The notes beneath the pieces were generated by a model, which ran no database searches, was not told where the DNA came from, and saw nothing but the letters and a program-made list of their open reading frames with translations. A program made the translations under genes and the position numbers. This document shows positions 52,001 to 62,215 of a DNA stretch of 64,000 nucleotides, one piece after another. Every line of letters begins with the position of its first letter. Position 1 is the first letter of the stretch. The DNA is from Setophaga petechia (taxonomy: Eukaryota; Chordata; Aves; Passeriformes; Parulidae), in the NCBI GenBank assembly GCA_024362935.1, contig JANCRA010000001.1, forward strand, positions 58,045,930 to 58,109,929, given 5' to 3'.

Positions 52001-53359
52001 TTCACCTTTGTGGGCAAGGGGCAGCTAGAGGCTGCTTTTGCCCATCCGAGCCAGCCCCAACGCCAGCTCAGCTCACACCTCTGGACAGTGTTTGTGCCAA
52101 ATTATTTGACCCTCAGTGGCGGGGGGGGACGCACCCTGTGTCTGCCCCAGTGCCCCTCGATGCTCTGCTGCTGACGGACTCCAGACCGGCACCTCCTCCC
52201 ACCCTCCGTCCCGGAGATCCCTGAAGCACGCTAAGGGACCCTTCAGCTCTGACATTTGTTCATTTTTCTTTCCTCACCTGCTCAGACTCACCAGCTCCAT
52301 AGGAAATCGTCTTCCTCTCACTCCTGCTAAAGGATGTTCCTTCCAAGCCATGGATTTGGGAGTGCAGGACACACACAAATCCTCCTGGGGGATGTGGAAC
52401 AAGGCCTACGCCTCTGGTAGGGGTGACTACTGGGTGAAAATGGATGGGAAGGCTTTTTTCCTCTCAGAAGGTCGATGGATGTCTCCAAACTAGGGAGCTG
52501 GGGGCAGTGCCAGCTCACTGCACACTGCTGCACTCCTCACATCACCCTTCTCAACTCCACGCGGATTTGCACCTCCTCTGAAGGCAGAAATTGCCTGGAA
52601 AGGAACTTAGGAATCCTCTTCATCCTCTCGGGTTTCTGGCTTGTTCTCTCCAGCACTGCAGTGGTACCTCTGGGTGGTTGAACAGGAAAGTAGAAACAGG
52701 AAAAACACTCTCCCCCAAAAAATCAAATCTTAAATTTAAAATAAATATTGGCCGCATTCTCAGGCCTTTAGTCCCCTGCTGCTGAGCAAGCCCCATGAAT
52801 TCCCGTAAAGAGGAGTGTCTGACAGGAATGGGCAGTGTCTGCTGGATTCCACAATCCTGCTCTCCCTGCTCCCTGTTTCAATTGCATGACTATGTTTTAA
52901 TTATTACCACAACAGCAAAACACCAGCTTTTGAGGGTTTTTTCCCCCAAAAAAAGATGAAATTATGAAAAAGATGAAAAAAAAGATGAAATCAATATCTT
53001 GTTTCCTCTGAGGGCATGCAGGGGCACCAAGACCAGCACATTTGCTCCTCCGTTATCTCTCTGGGCTGAGGTAGCACCTGCAAAGGCTCTGATTCCATCA
53101 GCTCACAGAGATGAACTGAGCACAAATCACCGGGATTCTGTCCCTGCACAGCCAGACGGCCCAGCTGGAAGTGAGGGGAGTGCAGGACACCCCTGCAGGA
53201 CACACCTGCTCCAGAGTTGGGATGGCCCAGGGTACAGTTTGGAGGGCACAGCAAATGGAGAACACCCATCCATTCACCTCTGCTCCACCCCATCACTGCT
53301 TGTTTTTCCCTTCAGGGGGAGGGAAGAAGGCACAGACAAGGCAAGAGATTACACAGTCG
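52001..53359. other. Region downstream of the FGF5 poly(A) site
   Basis: No supported gene or repeat is visible apart from small A-rich patches near 52950-52990. Confidence 0.5.
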
Positions 53360-54672
53360 AGTTATAAAATGAAACACAACAGTTTTATTCCAGCGTCCCC
53401 ATCCCATGGAGCACACATGTCCGGCCAGGGGCTGCCAGAGGGATGACAAAGAACCACGATCCCAAAGGACACAGCCATTCGAACCACACTCAGATGTGGA
53501 GGGGAGGCTGATTATTGCTGCCGGATGCTGGCAGGGCTCATGTCCTGAGGGGCTCTGCCAACCTGAGCCCAGCTGGGCTCCTATTAAGGCTTCACCGGTG
53601 AGGTTCGATGCTACCAGTGCCTGCACGAACAGCAACACTGCTAAACACCCACTGCAAACTTCGTGTGCACTGCTACTACCACGATGGAGAAACAATTCCA
53701 CATCAGGGCCGCCAGGGTGGGGGAAACACTCCCCAGGGGACCAGCAGCTGTAACAGCACTTATTGCCACATCGCCACGCTCGCTGAAAAACAGAAACCTT
53801 GCTCCCTGCCTCTGCAAATGTATTGAGAGTGATAAAAAAAATCAGCAGCAAAAAAGGTTGGATGAAACCGGCGGGCACCTGGGGGCCACAGGCATCCCTA
53901 TCCTGTGGGGATACCTGCGGGGGCGCTCCTCCAGGGAGCGGGAATGCCCCAGCACTGGGGCAGAGGTATTTCAAAGCAGGCATCCGATCCGTGCTTGGAC
54001 GGACAGGAAGAGACTCCCTCCTCCAGCAGTCCAGGGAAGAACGGGAGAGACCGCCGGGGGCAGGCTGCAAGCAGCCACCGTCCCCCGGCCTGCGACCCCC
54101 ACAAAATACATCCACACATCCATTATTGCCAACAAAGGGTTTGGAGAGCACCCCGCACCACAGGTAAGGCGGCAGAGTTCGCAGGGCTTGGTCTCTGGGT
54201 TTAACCTGTGGAAGGGAAGAGCTGGCTTCCGAGAGAAGGGAGAGGGACAGACCTGGATGCACGGTGCCTGAGGTACGGTCGGAGGAAAAAGTGCAGCAAG
54301 AAGGAGATGCGAGAAAACAAACAAAACCGCTTGGCTCTGAACATCTCTCTCGTGTGAAAATGATTGTCGAAGGAGTCACTAGTGAAAACAAGAAAACATG
54401 TTCGCTGTAGAGGTACCTTCCTACTCAAGGTCCCAACAACAGAACGCTCACCCGAGGTCCCGTCCCGAGGTCCCGTCCAGTGCTCCCAGGAGGAGCAGGA
54501 ATTCACGGCAGGAATTCTCCTTGGCACGCCTCCGGGGCCGCCGCCCGGTCCATGCGGTGAAGAGACGATCCCGGCCCGGCCGCCCGGGAGCCTCCCGGTG
54601 TCCATGTGCGGAGGGAGACACGGGTCCCCGCGGTGGGGTCACCCCCCGAGCTGCGCGGTGCCCGCTCCGCCT
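53360..54672 (-). other. FGF5: FGF5 3' untranslated region
   Basis: This is sequence from the FGF5 stop codon to just past the AATAAA at 53384-53389 on the minus strand. The 3' end near 53360-53368 is inferred from the usual 15-25 base spacing after the hexamer. A 359-codon open frame (53312-54391) lies wholly in this interval on the same strand. It is the longest in the window but has no gene-like context. Alternative poly(A) sites further downstream cannot be excluded. Confidence 0.7.
53384..53389 (-). promoter_or_regulatory. FGF5: FGF5 AATAAA poly(A) signal
   Basis: A canonical hexamer on the minus strand (context GGAATAAAACTG) lies about 1.28 kb after the FGF5 stop codon. Confidence 0.65.
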
Positions 54673-55014
54673 CTACCCGAAGCGGAATTTGAGCCGGTAC
54701 CTGGCGGGGCCGGGGCTCCTGCGCGGCGGGGCCGGGGCGGGCTTGGCCTTGGGCGGCGGGGGCTTCTTGTCGGGCAGGGCCACGGTGAAGGCGAGCTCGG
54801 GGGGCTGCGGCTGCCCGAAGCGGGGCAGGAAGTGCGTGGAGACGTGCTGGGGCCGGGCGCGGGGGCTGCAGCCGCGCTTGGCTTTGCCCCGCTTGTTGAG
54901 CGCCACGTACCACGGGCGGCCCGAGCGGGGGCTGCGGTGCACGGCCGAGGCGTAGGTGTTGTAGCTGTTCTCCTGGAAGCGCTCCCGGAAATGGCAGTCC
55001 ACCGTGAAGCGAGC
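54673..55014 (-). CDS. FGF5: FGF5 coding exon 3
   Basis: The acceptor is GTGTCCCCGCAG|GCTCGC, entered in phase 0. The exon encodes residues 130-242 and ends with TAG at 54675-54673. It carries the second half of the beta-trefoil, the heparin-binding basic patch and the C-terminal tail. GC content is very high (CpG-rich third positions), which opens long antisense and alternative frames that are not genes. Confidence 0.97.
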   Translation of the reverse strand, partial: ARFTVDCHFRERFQENSYNTYASAVHRSPRSGRPWYVALNKRGKAKRGCSPRARPQHVSTHFLPRFGQPQPPELAFTVALPDKKPPPPKAKPAPAPPRRSPGPARYRLKFRFG

Positions 55015-58000
55015 CTGCGGGGACACACGGGGGACACCGCTCGCAAGGGCCGGGGGGGCAGCCGTGCCCCAGCCCCAGCGCTCCCTGGCTGGGCTGCCTC
55101 CCCAAAGCCTGCCCTAGGGAGCGGCTGGAAACACGGAGCACCAGGCACCTGATGGAAAACCCCCGGTGGAGGTACTTCAGGAGCTGCCTGCCACCCTGGT
55201 TTGGGCTTTCCTGGGGAAAAACATCCCAAAACCAAAAAGCAGAGCCCAGCACTGCGCCTGTGTGCCCACAGCCCTGGAATCCCCATCTGTAGCATCTGGC
55301 AGCCCCTCCCAAATGCTCTGCCATGCTTTAATCTGACGATGGGCATGGCACCCAGTGGCCCAAGAGCCTTCCCAGCTCCATTCCACAGCAACACCTCCAA
55401 ACCACGGACATGGAGGAGATGCTGAGCTCTGCAGCTCCCAAACCAGCCACCCAGAGCAAGACCCAACCCCCAGCAGGGCTTTGTAAGCACAAGGAAAGTG
55501 TTCAAAAGCCCAGATTTAACCCAAGAAGCTGAGCCTTACAGCACTAGTGACAGAGCCCACAACCTGCCACACACATTTCACCTTATAGCACTTGGATTTA
55601 GGCCTTCTTCAACTTGCTGATCCTGAAGGACACCACCTCTGTGACTCATTTCTGCTCTCCCCATCTTCCATACACCCTCCCCGCTGCCTGCCCCATGCAC
55701 AGGCCTCTACCTTCCCCAGCTTCGCTGACCCTTGGTGCTCCCTGCAGCCCCAGTGCTCAGGCAGGACATCCCACATGCCTGGGAAGTGCATCAGCAACTC
55801 CCTCACCATGATCCTGTCAGACTTGCCCACGTCCCAGCCTCTCAGCTTATCACTACACCACTCCAGCCTGGAAAACCCATTTTTTTTCCCAACATAGGGC
55901 AGGGGTGGCAATCACAGCACATGGCTTGCTCTGCAGAGCTCCAGAGCAGTCCTGAAGTCAAATTTCCAAACCTAGTTGAGCAGAGATTTGGCCCAGCGAG
56001 GAATGCGACAGCTCCTGGGAAAGGAGAATTACCTGGACAAATCTGTCCCCCCGGGGTCTGTGCTGGACAGGCACACAACCCCTCCCACCCTCTCCGTGCT
56101 AAAAATGGCCAAACAGGAGAGCGAGGGTTTACCAACGAGGAAAAAGCCATCTGTGCACGCAACTGATAATTGCCGGGATAACTGTCATCTTTCGAAGCTG
56201 GCGCCTCTAAAAATGAACCACTTGGTAATTTAATTAAGCTGGTATAAAAAAAAAAAAAAAAAAAAAAGAGAAGGAGGAGGAGGAGAGTGCCTGTGAAACA
56301 CCGAGCTGGGATGGAGCAGAGCCCAAAAGCGAGTTTTGGAGGAGCCCAGATTCCTGCAGGAATGAGTTTTGCCTGCGGTTCAGTGTGGAGCCCCCAGCCT
56401 GACTCCCGTATCAAAGCTCTGCCCTGAGTGACGGGCACAGGACGTGCTTTGTGCTGCTCAGCACTCATTAGGCCATGAAATAACCCCCGTCCTGCCAGCG
56501 CAGCAAAGAACAACAGATGCTGGGTTTGCATTATTGGCATTGTTCAGCCCAGCAATCTCGAGACATTTGGGTCAAGTTTCTACAAATCTGCAGCTCTCAC
56601 CCGAGTGGGGCATCGCGTGTCCTCACCCCTGCCCTGACCCTCCGACTGAGGTCCCTCTCTGGCCCTGCCCTTTGTGTGTCAACAATTAACTGCGCCCCAA
56701 CGAGGCTTGATTTAATTTCTGCCTGTGCCAGGGCATAAATCAAGGCTGCAGCTCAGATAAGAGGCCCATTGTATGCCAGAGGGAAAGGCTCTGGAGGGTC
56801 CGGCAATCTCCTCTCCATCCTTTCCCTCTCCTCCTGCTCTGCCCCTCTGCTCTCACCTCATGTATTTTCCTCCACAGAACCATTCGCCTTCTCCCTTAGA
56901 TCCCATTCATGCCCCTAGGTGATTTCTTGAAAGAAGCAAGCACCGGCTCACCCCTTAAGCATCGGTAGGCTGCAGGAGCAACACACCAGAAAGGCTTAAG
57001 GGAGAGAGAAGTGAGTTCAGAAATCCCCCTGGAGGTGATCTGCGGCCTCGGGCAGCGCAGGCACACCCGTGATATCCCCCGGCACCGAGAGGTTTGTCTT
57101 AGAACTGCGGGGTAGGTAACAGCCTTTTCCTTTTCCCCAGCCTTCAGTCCTGGCCGGGCTCCCTGGGAAGCACCTTCAGGGATGAAATGCTGCCTTACAA
57201 AGGCCCCTACATGCACACACACCTTTCAGAGGCACCGACTTGGGTGCAAGCACAGGGGCTCACTGTGTTTGCTTAAAAGGTCCCTGGAGCTGACAGCAAG
57301 AAACAGGGAAGCAGCATCCCGAGGTAGGAACCAGCAGCGAAATCAGCTTAGGGATTCCTTCGACACAGAGAGCTGGGAAAAGCATCATGAGACCTGCAGG
57401 AAACCTCAACCTCAGGCAAACACCCTGCAGAGGAAGGTGACCGGGATTTTCCCGCCCTGGCCGCAGCCCGGCCCTCACCTGCCCGAATTCCCTGTCGCCA
57501 AGGGCAGAGCCAGCCCGAGCCGCGGCGCTGCCGGCGCCACGCGTGCTGCCCGCCGGGAGGAGACATTTGGCTAAACCCTTCTGCGCGATCTGCGGCAGCT
57601 AAAAATAACCCGGCCGTGCTCGGGGAGCAGGCTCTGCTGATGCAAACCGCGCCGAGTGCGCTCCCAAAGGCGCGCTCCTCACACTTTAAAGCCCCGAGCA
57701 GGAAGGTGGGCTCGGGGGCTGCGGCTCCACCTGTCCCCTCTGTGTCTGGTGGCGCCGGTGCCGCTGTGCCGGCACTTAGGAGGTGTCACAGAGTCTTTAA
57801 AAATACACCACACATACTGGTAAGGGGGGGAGGGGGGGTTACTTACACTTGCATGGAGTTTTCCTTTTTTTGACATCGCTAAAAATTTGTTGCTGAAAAC
57901 TCCTCGTATTCCTACAATCCCCTGAGACACAGCAAATATTTCCAAAATACCTAGGATGACAGAAATCCCAGAATAAATCACAGTTCTTTTCACATCGGCG

Positions 58001-60373
58001 TGACAGAGAGAAAAATAAATACAACTTAGTCTGACAGGTTTGCATTTCCTCTCCCACGTCCCTGCTCCTTCCTCAGCTGCCTGTCTCCACCCAGCTCCTG
58101 CTCCATCCCTCTGCCCCCATCCACTCTGGGATGGATACCGGCTGTTGGCTGGGACTTGCGGGTTTGTTGTTTTGGGGTTTTTTTTAATTGCATTTTGGGG
58201 CATAATTCTTTGCTGGGCTGTGGTAGAACAAGTTAGCCACTGAGGAAACCACCTACACCAGCCTGTTGGCATCAGTGCCGCCCGTGCTCATCCCACAGAC
58301 TCTGCATTCAGGAAGTCTGGGTACCACAAGACAGCTGGGACTGGAGGCACCCCTGATGCTCCCTCACAGCCTAGCCACGGAAACAATGCGACTTTTCTGA
58401 GCGTAATGGGGGCTCTGGCCCCTGATGGGGCACGTAGGACTTGCAGCTCGTCTGACACAGGAACTGCAGCCTCCGAGCATCCCTCATCAGCAGCACCGAC
58501 ATATCACCTCCCCAGGTGGTGTGGGGTAACTCGGGCACAGGGACAGGTGCCCCCCAAGCCCTGCCAGCTGGGGGGCACCATCACGTCCCCAGAGTACCCC
58601 TCACACCCCGGGGAGCCTGCACTGCTGCCCGCTGCAGCCCCATGGGCTCCGTGGCCACGGCACCGGAGGGAGGAGCCCACAGAGCATCTCGTCCGGCCCC
58701 ACAGGGCCGTGGGATTAACGTGGTGCCGGGAGCCGCCGCGAAGCCACGCTAAATCCCCCAAGGCTGGGTGTCAGATCACGGCTTCCCACGTTTATTTTAA
58801 GGCGGAAGCATATCCCCCTGAGGCACTTTGTGGGGGTTACAAGCTGCCACACCCCTCATGCCACAGGCCGTGGGGCTCGGCAGCCCCACTGGAGCAGGGT
58901 AAGTCCCTTGTCAAACACCTGCCTGTCCCCAAGGGCAGCCCAAACCTTCCTGCCCTTTGGGGGGTGGTCCTGCTGCCATGGCAGACACACTCCTATTTGT
59001 TGGGGTTGTCCAGGGTCAAGCCCCATTTCCCAGAGGCCAAAGCCCGGGTTTCCCTGCCAAAAGCCATCCTCTTCCTCCCGAGGGCCTCCTGAGTGCCACA
59101 GCCCAGCACTGCCCTCCTGTCACCAGCCAGGGCTGGCTCTGCTCCCACGTGCGGAGCTGGTGTCCCTGTGGCCTTTCCGGGGGGGATAGCTCAGCTTAAG
59201 GAGGAAGGAACTGCACATAATTCAGGTATCTGCAGATCAGCTGTAGCACCAAACCTCTGCCAGCCCTTCCAATCCTGTGTCTCCCAAAACAGCCATGCAG
59301 TGGGGGTCCCTTTTTTCCTATCCATCCCTTAAAACCCTCCAGGCCACGTGTCCTGCTGTGCCCACCAAACACTGAGCAGAGCCCCTGGGCTCCTGGCATT
59401 CCTGCCCAGGGGCTGCTCTCCCTCCTGGAGCCACAGCACAGTCTGGGCCCCAAATCCTTTGGTCCTGGGCAGATGTGGTGGCTGCTGCGTGAGTGCTCCC
59501 GACAGCTGAGCCACTGCCAGGGTCACCTCGGGCCCGAGCCCCCGGGCTCCTGAAGGGATTTTTCATCCCCACCTGCCATTTCATTCCCTCCAGCAGGATA
59601 TCATGGCAACTCCGACCAGAGGATAAGCCATGAGTTAGCACAGCTTTCTCTCAGGGGAACGTCAGCCTCAGTCCTATTTTTAAACTGAATATATCCTATG
59701 GCTGTGCTGGGAGAATGAGAATGCAGCGAGAGAGATGGAAAAGTCCCACTGGGAAAGGACCAAAAAGGGGCAGCATCTCCTTCTCCCCCAGGTGCCTGGC
59801 AAGAGGCTGGGGTGGCAGTGCAGCCCTCAGGCTCTCACACCATCTCCTCGGGCTGGGGAAACCCCCGGGTGGCACTTCCCTGAGGAACACAGGCAACTCC
59901 CACGTATCCCACAGAGCACAGCCCCCCCAGCACCCCAAACGCCCCTTCCCGGGCCCGCCGGGGCTGCAGCTCATCCCAGGCGAGGGCAACAGGAGCGAGG
60001 GGCTCCGTGAGCCCCGCGGGGATAGGAAACCCGCAAGGACGGGGATGCTCAGCCCCGGCAGCCCCCCCAGAGCTCCCGCTCCCCACTCACTGAGCGGACT
60101 CGCGTCGTGGGCGCCGTCCACGCGGCCGTCGGGGTGCAGCTGGAGGTGGAAGCCGATGCCCACCCGGCAGTACAGCCGGCCCCGCCGCCGATCCGGGCGG
60201 CTCCGCGGGAAGCGGCTCGGCCCCGCCGCCGCCGCCAGGGAGGAGGAAGACGAGGAGGAGGAGGAAGACGCGGGGGCGTTGCGGCCCCGCTGCGCCCCGC
60301 CGGGCACCTGCTCTCGCCGGGCGCGGGCGGGCAAGGCGAGGAGGAGGAGGAGGAGGAGGAAGGATGGGCTCAT
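54673..60373 (-). CDS. FGF5: Fibroblast growth factor 5 (complete, three coding exons)
   Basis: FGF5 is a secreted heparin-binding growth factor that signals through FGF receptors; in mammals it ends the hair growth phase. Coding exons join as 60373-60091, 57950-57847 and 55014-54673, giving 242 residues. Seen in the translation: a Leu-rich signal peptide (about 1-17), a Ser-rich linker (36-45), and the FGF core from [17 protein letters not shown] (67-83) through [15 protein letters not shown] (113-127) and [12 protein letters not shown] (141-152). The heparin-binding [14 protein letters not shown] (164-177) and the FGF5-typical end [13 protein letters not shown] [10 protein letters not shown] follow. 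Human FGF5 has 268 residues; the difference lies mostly in the N-terminal linker. Exon 2 has the mammalian length of 104 nt, so skipping it shifts the frame, as in the known short antagonist form FGF5S. All splice sites are canonical and phases match. The tail (210-233) is unusually Pro/Lys/Ala-rich, fitting high local GC. Confidence 0.97.
55015..57846 (-). other. FGF5: FGF5 intron 2
   Basis: The intron is 2832 bases, bounded by GTAAGT at the exon 2 side and CCCCGCAG at the exon 3 side. It contains a 22-base A run followed by a GGA/GAG tract (56246-56286). I see no exon or transposon inside. Confidence 0.9.
56246..56286. repeat. poly(A) run plus (GGA)n
   Basis: Twenty-two A are followed by GAGAAGGAGGAGGAGGAGAG. 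It lies in FGF5 intron 2, where it reads as poly(T)/(TCC)n in the transcript. Confidence 0.85.
57847..57950 (-). CDS. FGF5: FGF5 coding exon 2
   Basis: The exon is 104 nt, with acceptor CTGTCATCCTAG|GTATTTTGG and donor GCAAGT|GTAAGT. It completes the split Ser-95 codon and encodes residues 96-129, starting [20 protein letters not shown]. It is the most conserved exon of the gene. Its length is not a multiple of three, so skipping truncates the protein. Confidence 0.97.
57951..60090 (-). other. FGF5: FGF5 intron 1
   Basis: The intron is 2140 bases, running from GTGAGT to CATCCTAG. The antisense and sense frames of 80-230 codons within it are chance frames in GC-rich DNA. I recognise no exon or repeat element. 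Confidence 0.85.
60091..60373 (-). CDS. FGF5: FGF5 coding exon 1
   Basis: The exon starts with the ATG at 60373, the only plausible start because it opens directly into a signal peptide, and ends CCGCTCA|GTGAGT with one base of Ser-95. It encodes the secretory signal, an arginine-rich segment, the Ser tract and the first core strands ([12 protein letters not shown]). The mammalian protein has an Asn-Gly-Ser glycosylation site in the stretch matching GRVDGAHDA (83-91). Here the asparagine is replaced by aspartate, so that sequon is absent. Confidence 0.95.
60238..60268 (-). repeat. FGF5: Trinucleotide tract coding the FGF5 Ser run
   Basis: The plus strand shows GGA/GAG/GAC triplets. On the coding strand these are Ser codons of several types (TCC, TCG, TCT), giving ten Ser in a row. 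Such tracts vary in length. Confidence 0.85.
60338..60360 (-). repeat. FGF5: (CTC)n tract coding the signal-peptide leucines
   Basis: An almost pure GAG repeat on the plus strand is read as CTC codons, encoding the Leu run at residues 6-12 of the FGF5 signal peptide. Length changes here would alter the hydrophobic core of the signal. Confidence 0.85.
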
Positions 60374-60460
60374 GCTGCCGGCGGGCGGGAGGAGGGAGGG
60401 AGGGAGGGCGCCGCATCCCGCTCCGCTCCGAGCCCTGGAGGGGGGGACCGAGCACGGGGG
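60374..60460 (-). other. FGF5: FGF5 5' untranslated region
   Basis: This is about 85 bases between the inferred start, 25-30 bases below the TATA box, and the ATG. There is no upstream ATG on the coding strand. The exact start site is inferred. Confidence 0.6.
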
Positions 60461-60482
60461 GAGCCGGGCCGCCCCTCCCCGC

Positions 60483-60490
60483 TATTTATA
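60483..60490 (-). promoter_or_regulatory. FGF5: FGF5 TATA box
   Basis: TATAAATA on the minus strand, in context GGTTATAAATAGCG, lies 110-117 bases upstream of the FGF5 start codon inside a GC-rich island. It is a near-consensus TATA box and predicts a focused start near 60455-60460. Confidence 0.8.
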
Positions 60491-60527
60491 ACCGGGCGGC
60501 GGCCCCGCACCTGTGCCCGGCCCCACG

Positions 60528-60552
60528 CCCCCCCCCCCCCCCCCCCCCCCCA
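60528..60552. repeat. 25-base C run (G run on the FGF5 coding strand)
   Basis: An uninterrupted C homopolymer lies about 40-60 bases upstream of the FGF5 TATA box, with further CCCCC runs on either side. On the minus strand it is a long G run able to form G-quadruplex. It also lies where sequencing error is common. Confidence 0.9.
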
Positions 60553-61253
60553 ATCCCCCGTGCCCGCGGCAGATGCGGGGCTTGGGGTGCATCTCTCTGG
60601 GAATTAACTTGTCCTCCTCGCCGGGACGAGGCCGCGGGGCTGCAGGACCCTGGGGACAGGCTCGGGTTGCAGCCCCCCGCCCGGGGTTCGGGGGGTGACA
60701 CGGCAGCTGCGCGCCCAGCCGTGGGCAGGGGGCTCGGGGCAGCCCCCGAACACAAAGCCGCTCTCCCTTACTTACGGGGCCCCGCTCGGCCCTTGGGAAT
60801 AACGGGGGACCCCATCACGACCCCCCAGTGGCATCTCACGGCCTGCAGAGAAGTGGTGGCGGCCCTTATGGATCCACAACATCCTCCTCGGTTCCCAGGC
60901 AAGGGGTACACAGCCCCAGCCTCCTGCCACCGTCAGGGTGGCAGCACACGTGCCCAGTGTCCCCCAGCACCATCGGCCGAGCTCCTCCCCAAATACAAAC
61001 ACATCAACCGCACAGCATCGCCGCGCAGGAGGAGACCCCGCAGCAACAGCCCATCCATGCTCCTGGCACAGCTCTGCTTGGACTAGGCTTTCCTCAGCTC
61101 CTAGGGCCTCTCCAGGTCCTCAAAGCCACTGAAGAAACCTCACCTCGCCCAAAGCCAACAGGGCCAGACACGCCCTGCCCAGCCCGTAGCCCCCACTCCG
61201 CCCCTGTGCGCCCTCAGCGCTGCTGCCAGCCGGGACTGCCCCCGAAACCTCAC

Positions 61254-61382
61254 CAGGAGCTGCCCCTCGGCCTGCCCAGGGGTGCTGCTGGCTGGTGGGC
61301 TCGTCCAGGCAGGGATCAGGTTCGGCAGGAAGGAGGCAGAGCCGGTGGCATGCCGGAGGGTGACCTCCGGCTCCCGAGGAAG
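61254..61382 (-). CDS. Candidate last exon of unidentified gene upstream of FGF5
   Basis: The acceptor is pyrimidine-rich (GTGCCCCCGACCTTCAG) and there is a possible donor CTCCTG|GTGAGG at 61254. Joined in phase with the exon ending at 61685, the frame reads 22 more codons and stops at TGA 61318-61316, so this may be the terminal exon. Two other frames are open through the whole 129 bases, so the reading frame is uncertain. No AATAAA lies between here and the FGF5 promoter on this strand. Confidence 0.4.
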
Positions 61383-61512
61383 CTGAAGGTCGGGGGCACA
61401 CGGAGGGAGGGACGCAGGCTAGAGGAGCTGCATCCAGCATGGGTGACACCTGGCACAGGCTGGTGCGAGCAGATGATCTCACAGCATTGCTGCCATTTCA
61501 AACCATTTCTCA

Positions 61513-61592
61513 GCAGATATCTATATCCACAGAGCTATATGCACAGGCGTTATATATAGACATGTATACATAGACTGCCCTATATATAGATG
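61513..61592. repeat. TATA-rich alternating stretch
   Basis: Irregular TATATA and ATATAG motifs include TTATATATAGAC and CCTATATATAG, about 30 bases apart. The sequence is low complexity and lies in an intron of the unidentified gene. Confidence 0.6.
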
Positions 61593-61684
61593 CACATACC
61601 TGCAGGAAGGTCAGGGCACTCAAACCTTGTTTACTTCTCCCAGCTGTAGTGGTTAGCCTGGCAAAAGCCATGACTTCCACTTAC

Positions 61685-61941
61685 CCACCTCTTCTTGAAT
61701 TACACACACATGCTGATTCCCAATCCGGATCCATGAGAAGGATGAGGAGTTGCTGGACTTCCTCACCTCTCGAGTGCTGTTTGTTCAAGACTTCCTGTAG
61801 CAGCATAGCTAAGGAGAGAAGACCACCTTGCTCCAGGAGGATTTCCTCTTGGGCATCTTGGTGTAAAGGCTGCAGCTGGTACAGGATCATGGCAGCAAAA
61901 TCCCTGCTCTCCATCTGAGGCAGCAGAAACCACTTCTGCCC
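61685..61941 (-). CDS. Internal coding exon of unidentified gene upstream of FGF5
   Basis: This is the best of the unassigned exons. The acceptor TTTTTACTTTCAG|GGGCAG and donor GTGG|GTAAGT are both near-consensus, and 257 bases are open in one frame with natural codon use (CTG, GAG, ATC). The 85-residue peptide starts GQKWFLLPQMESRDF, then is Leu/Glu-rich and looks helical (AAMILYQLQPLHQ, ILLEQGGLLSLAMLLQEV, EEVQQLLILLMDPDWES), as in alpha-helical repeat folds. I do not recognise the family. It enters in phase 0 and leaves with two bases of a codon. The gene runs in the same direction as FGF5, and its 3' end is within about 1.3 kb of the FGF5 start. PRDM8, the mammalian neighbour on this side, does not match. 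Confidence 0.7.
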
Positions 61942-62059
61942 CTGAAAGTAAAAAGTGGATCCAAAAATGTTCAGAGTTACCATCCTGGGGGTGAGCGAGC
62001 ACAGCAGCAGCCCAGGAGCAGAAAGGAGGCATCTGCATGCCCAGGCCAGGGATACTCAC

Positions 62060-62215
62060 CTTGAGAAACTTCTGTGGCCAGAGGTTCACCAGCAAGTCCA
62101 GCCCCCTCAGCTTCCACCCTATTGTGCACCCTCACAGTTTCCAACAGCACTCCTGGCACCACCCTGGCTGCCAGGCATCCTCTGCTCACTCGCACTGCTG
62201 TTATTTCCCCCCTGA
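62060..62215 (-). CDS. Coding exon of unidentified gene, 5' boundary uncertain
   Basis: The 3' end is clear: TTTCTCAAG|GTGAGT at 62060, in phase 0, so LLVNLWPQKFLK joins directly to GQKWFLLPQ of the next exon. Upstream the picture is mixed. That frame hits a stop after about 23 codons with no good acceptor. A second frame is open for about 50 codons back to a fair acceptor (AATTCTTCAG near 62216) and is also protein-like (GCLAARVVPGVLLETVRVHN). Either the true exon is short with a poor acceptor, or a one-base frame change separates two parts of one exon. The coordinates given use the longer boundary. Confidence 0.5.

Noticed and set aside
54364..55152. 262-codon plus-strand frame opposite FGF5 exon 3
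   Set aside because: It is the antisense of a very GC-rich real coding exon, where stop codons are rare. It has no promoter, splice or protein evidence.
54503..55505. Minus-strand frames of 273 and 288 codons overlapping FGF5 exon 3
   Set aside because: These are alternative frames of the same GC-rich exon and intron 2. The FGF5 frame is unambiguous.
59715..61559. Plus-strand frames of 160-258 codons opposite FGF5 exon 1 and the upstream exon
   Set aside because: They are antisense to FGF5 exon 1 and its GC-rich promoter and contain translated homopolymers (Pro and Glu runs).
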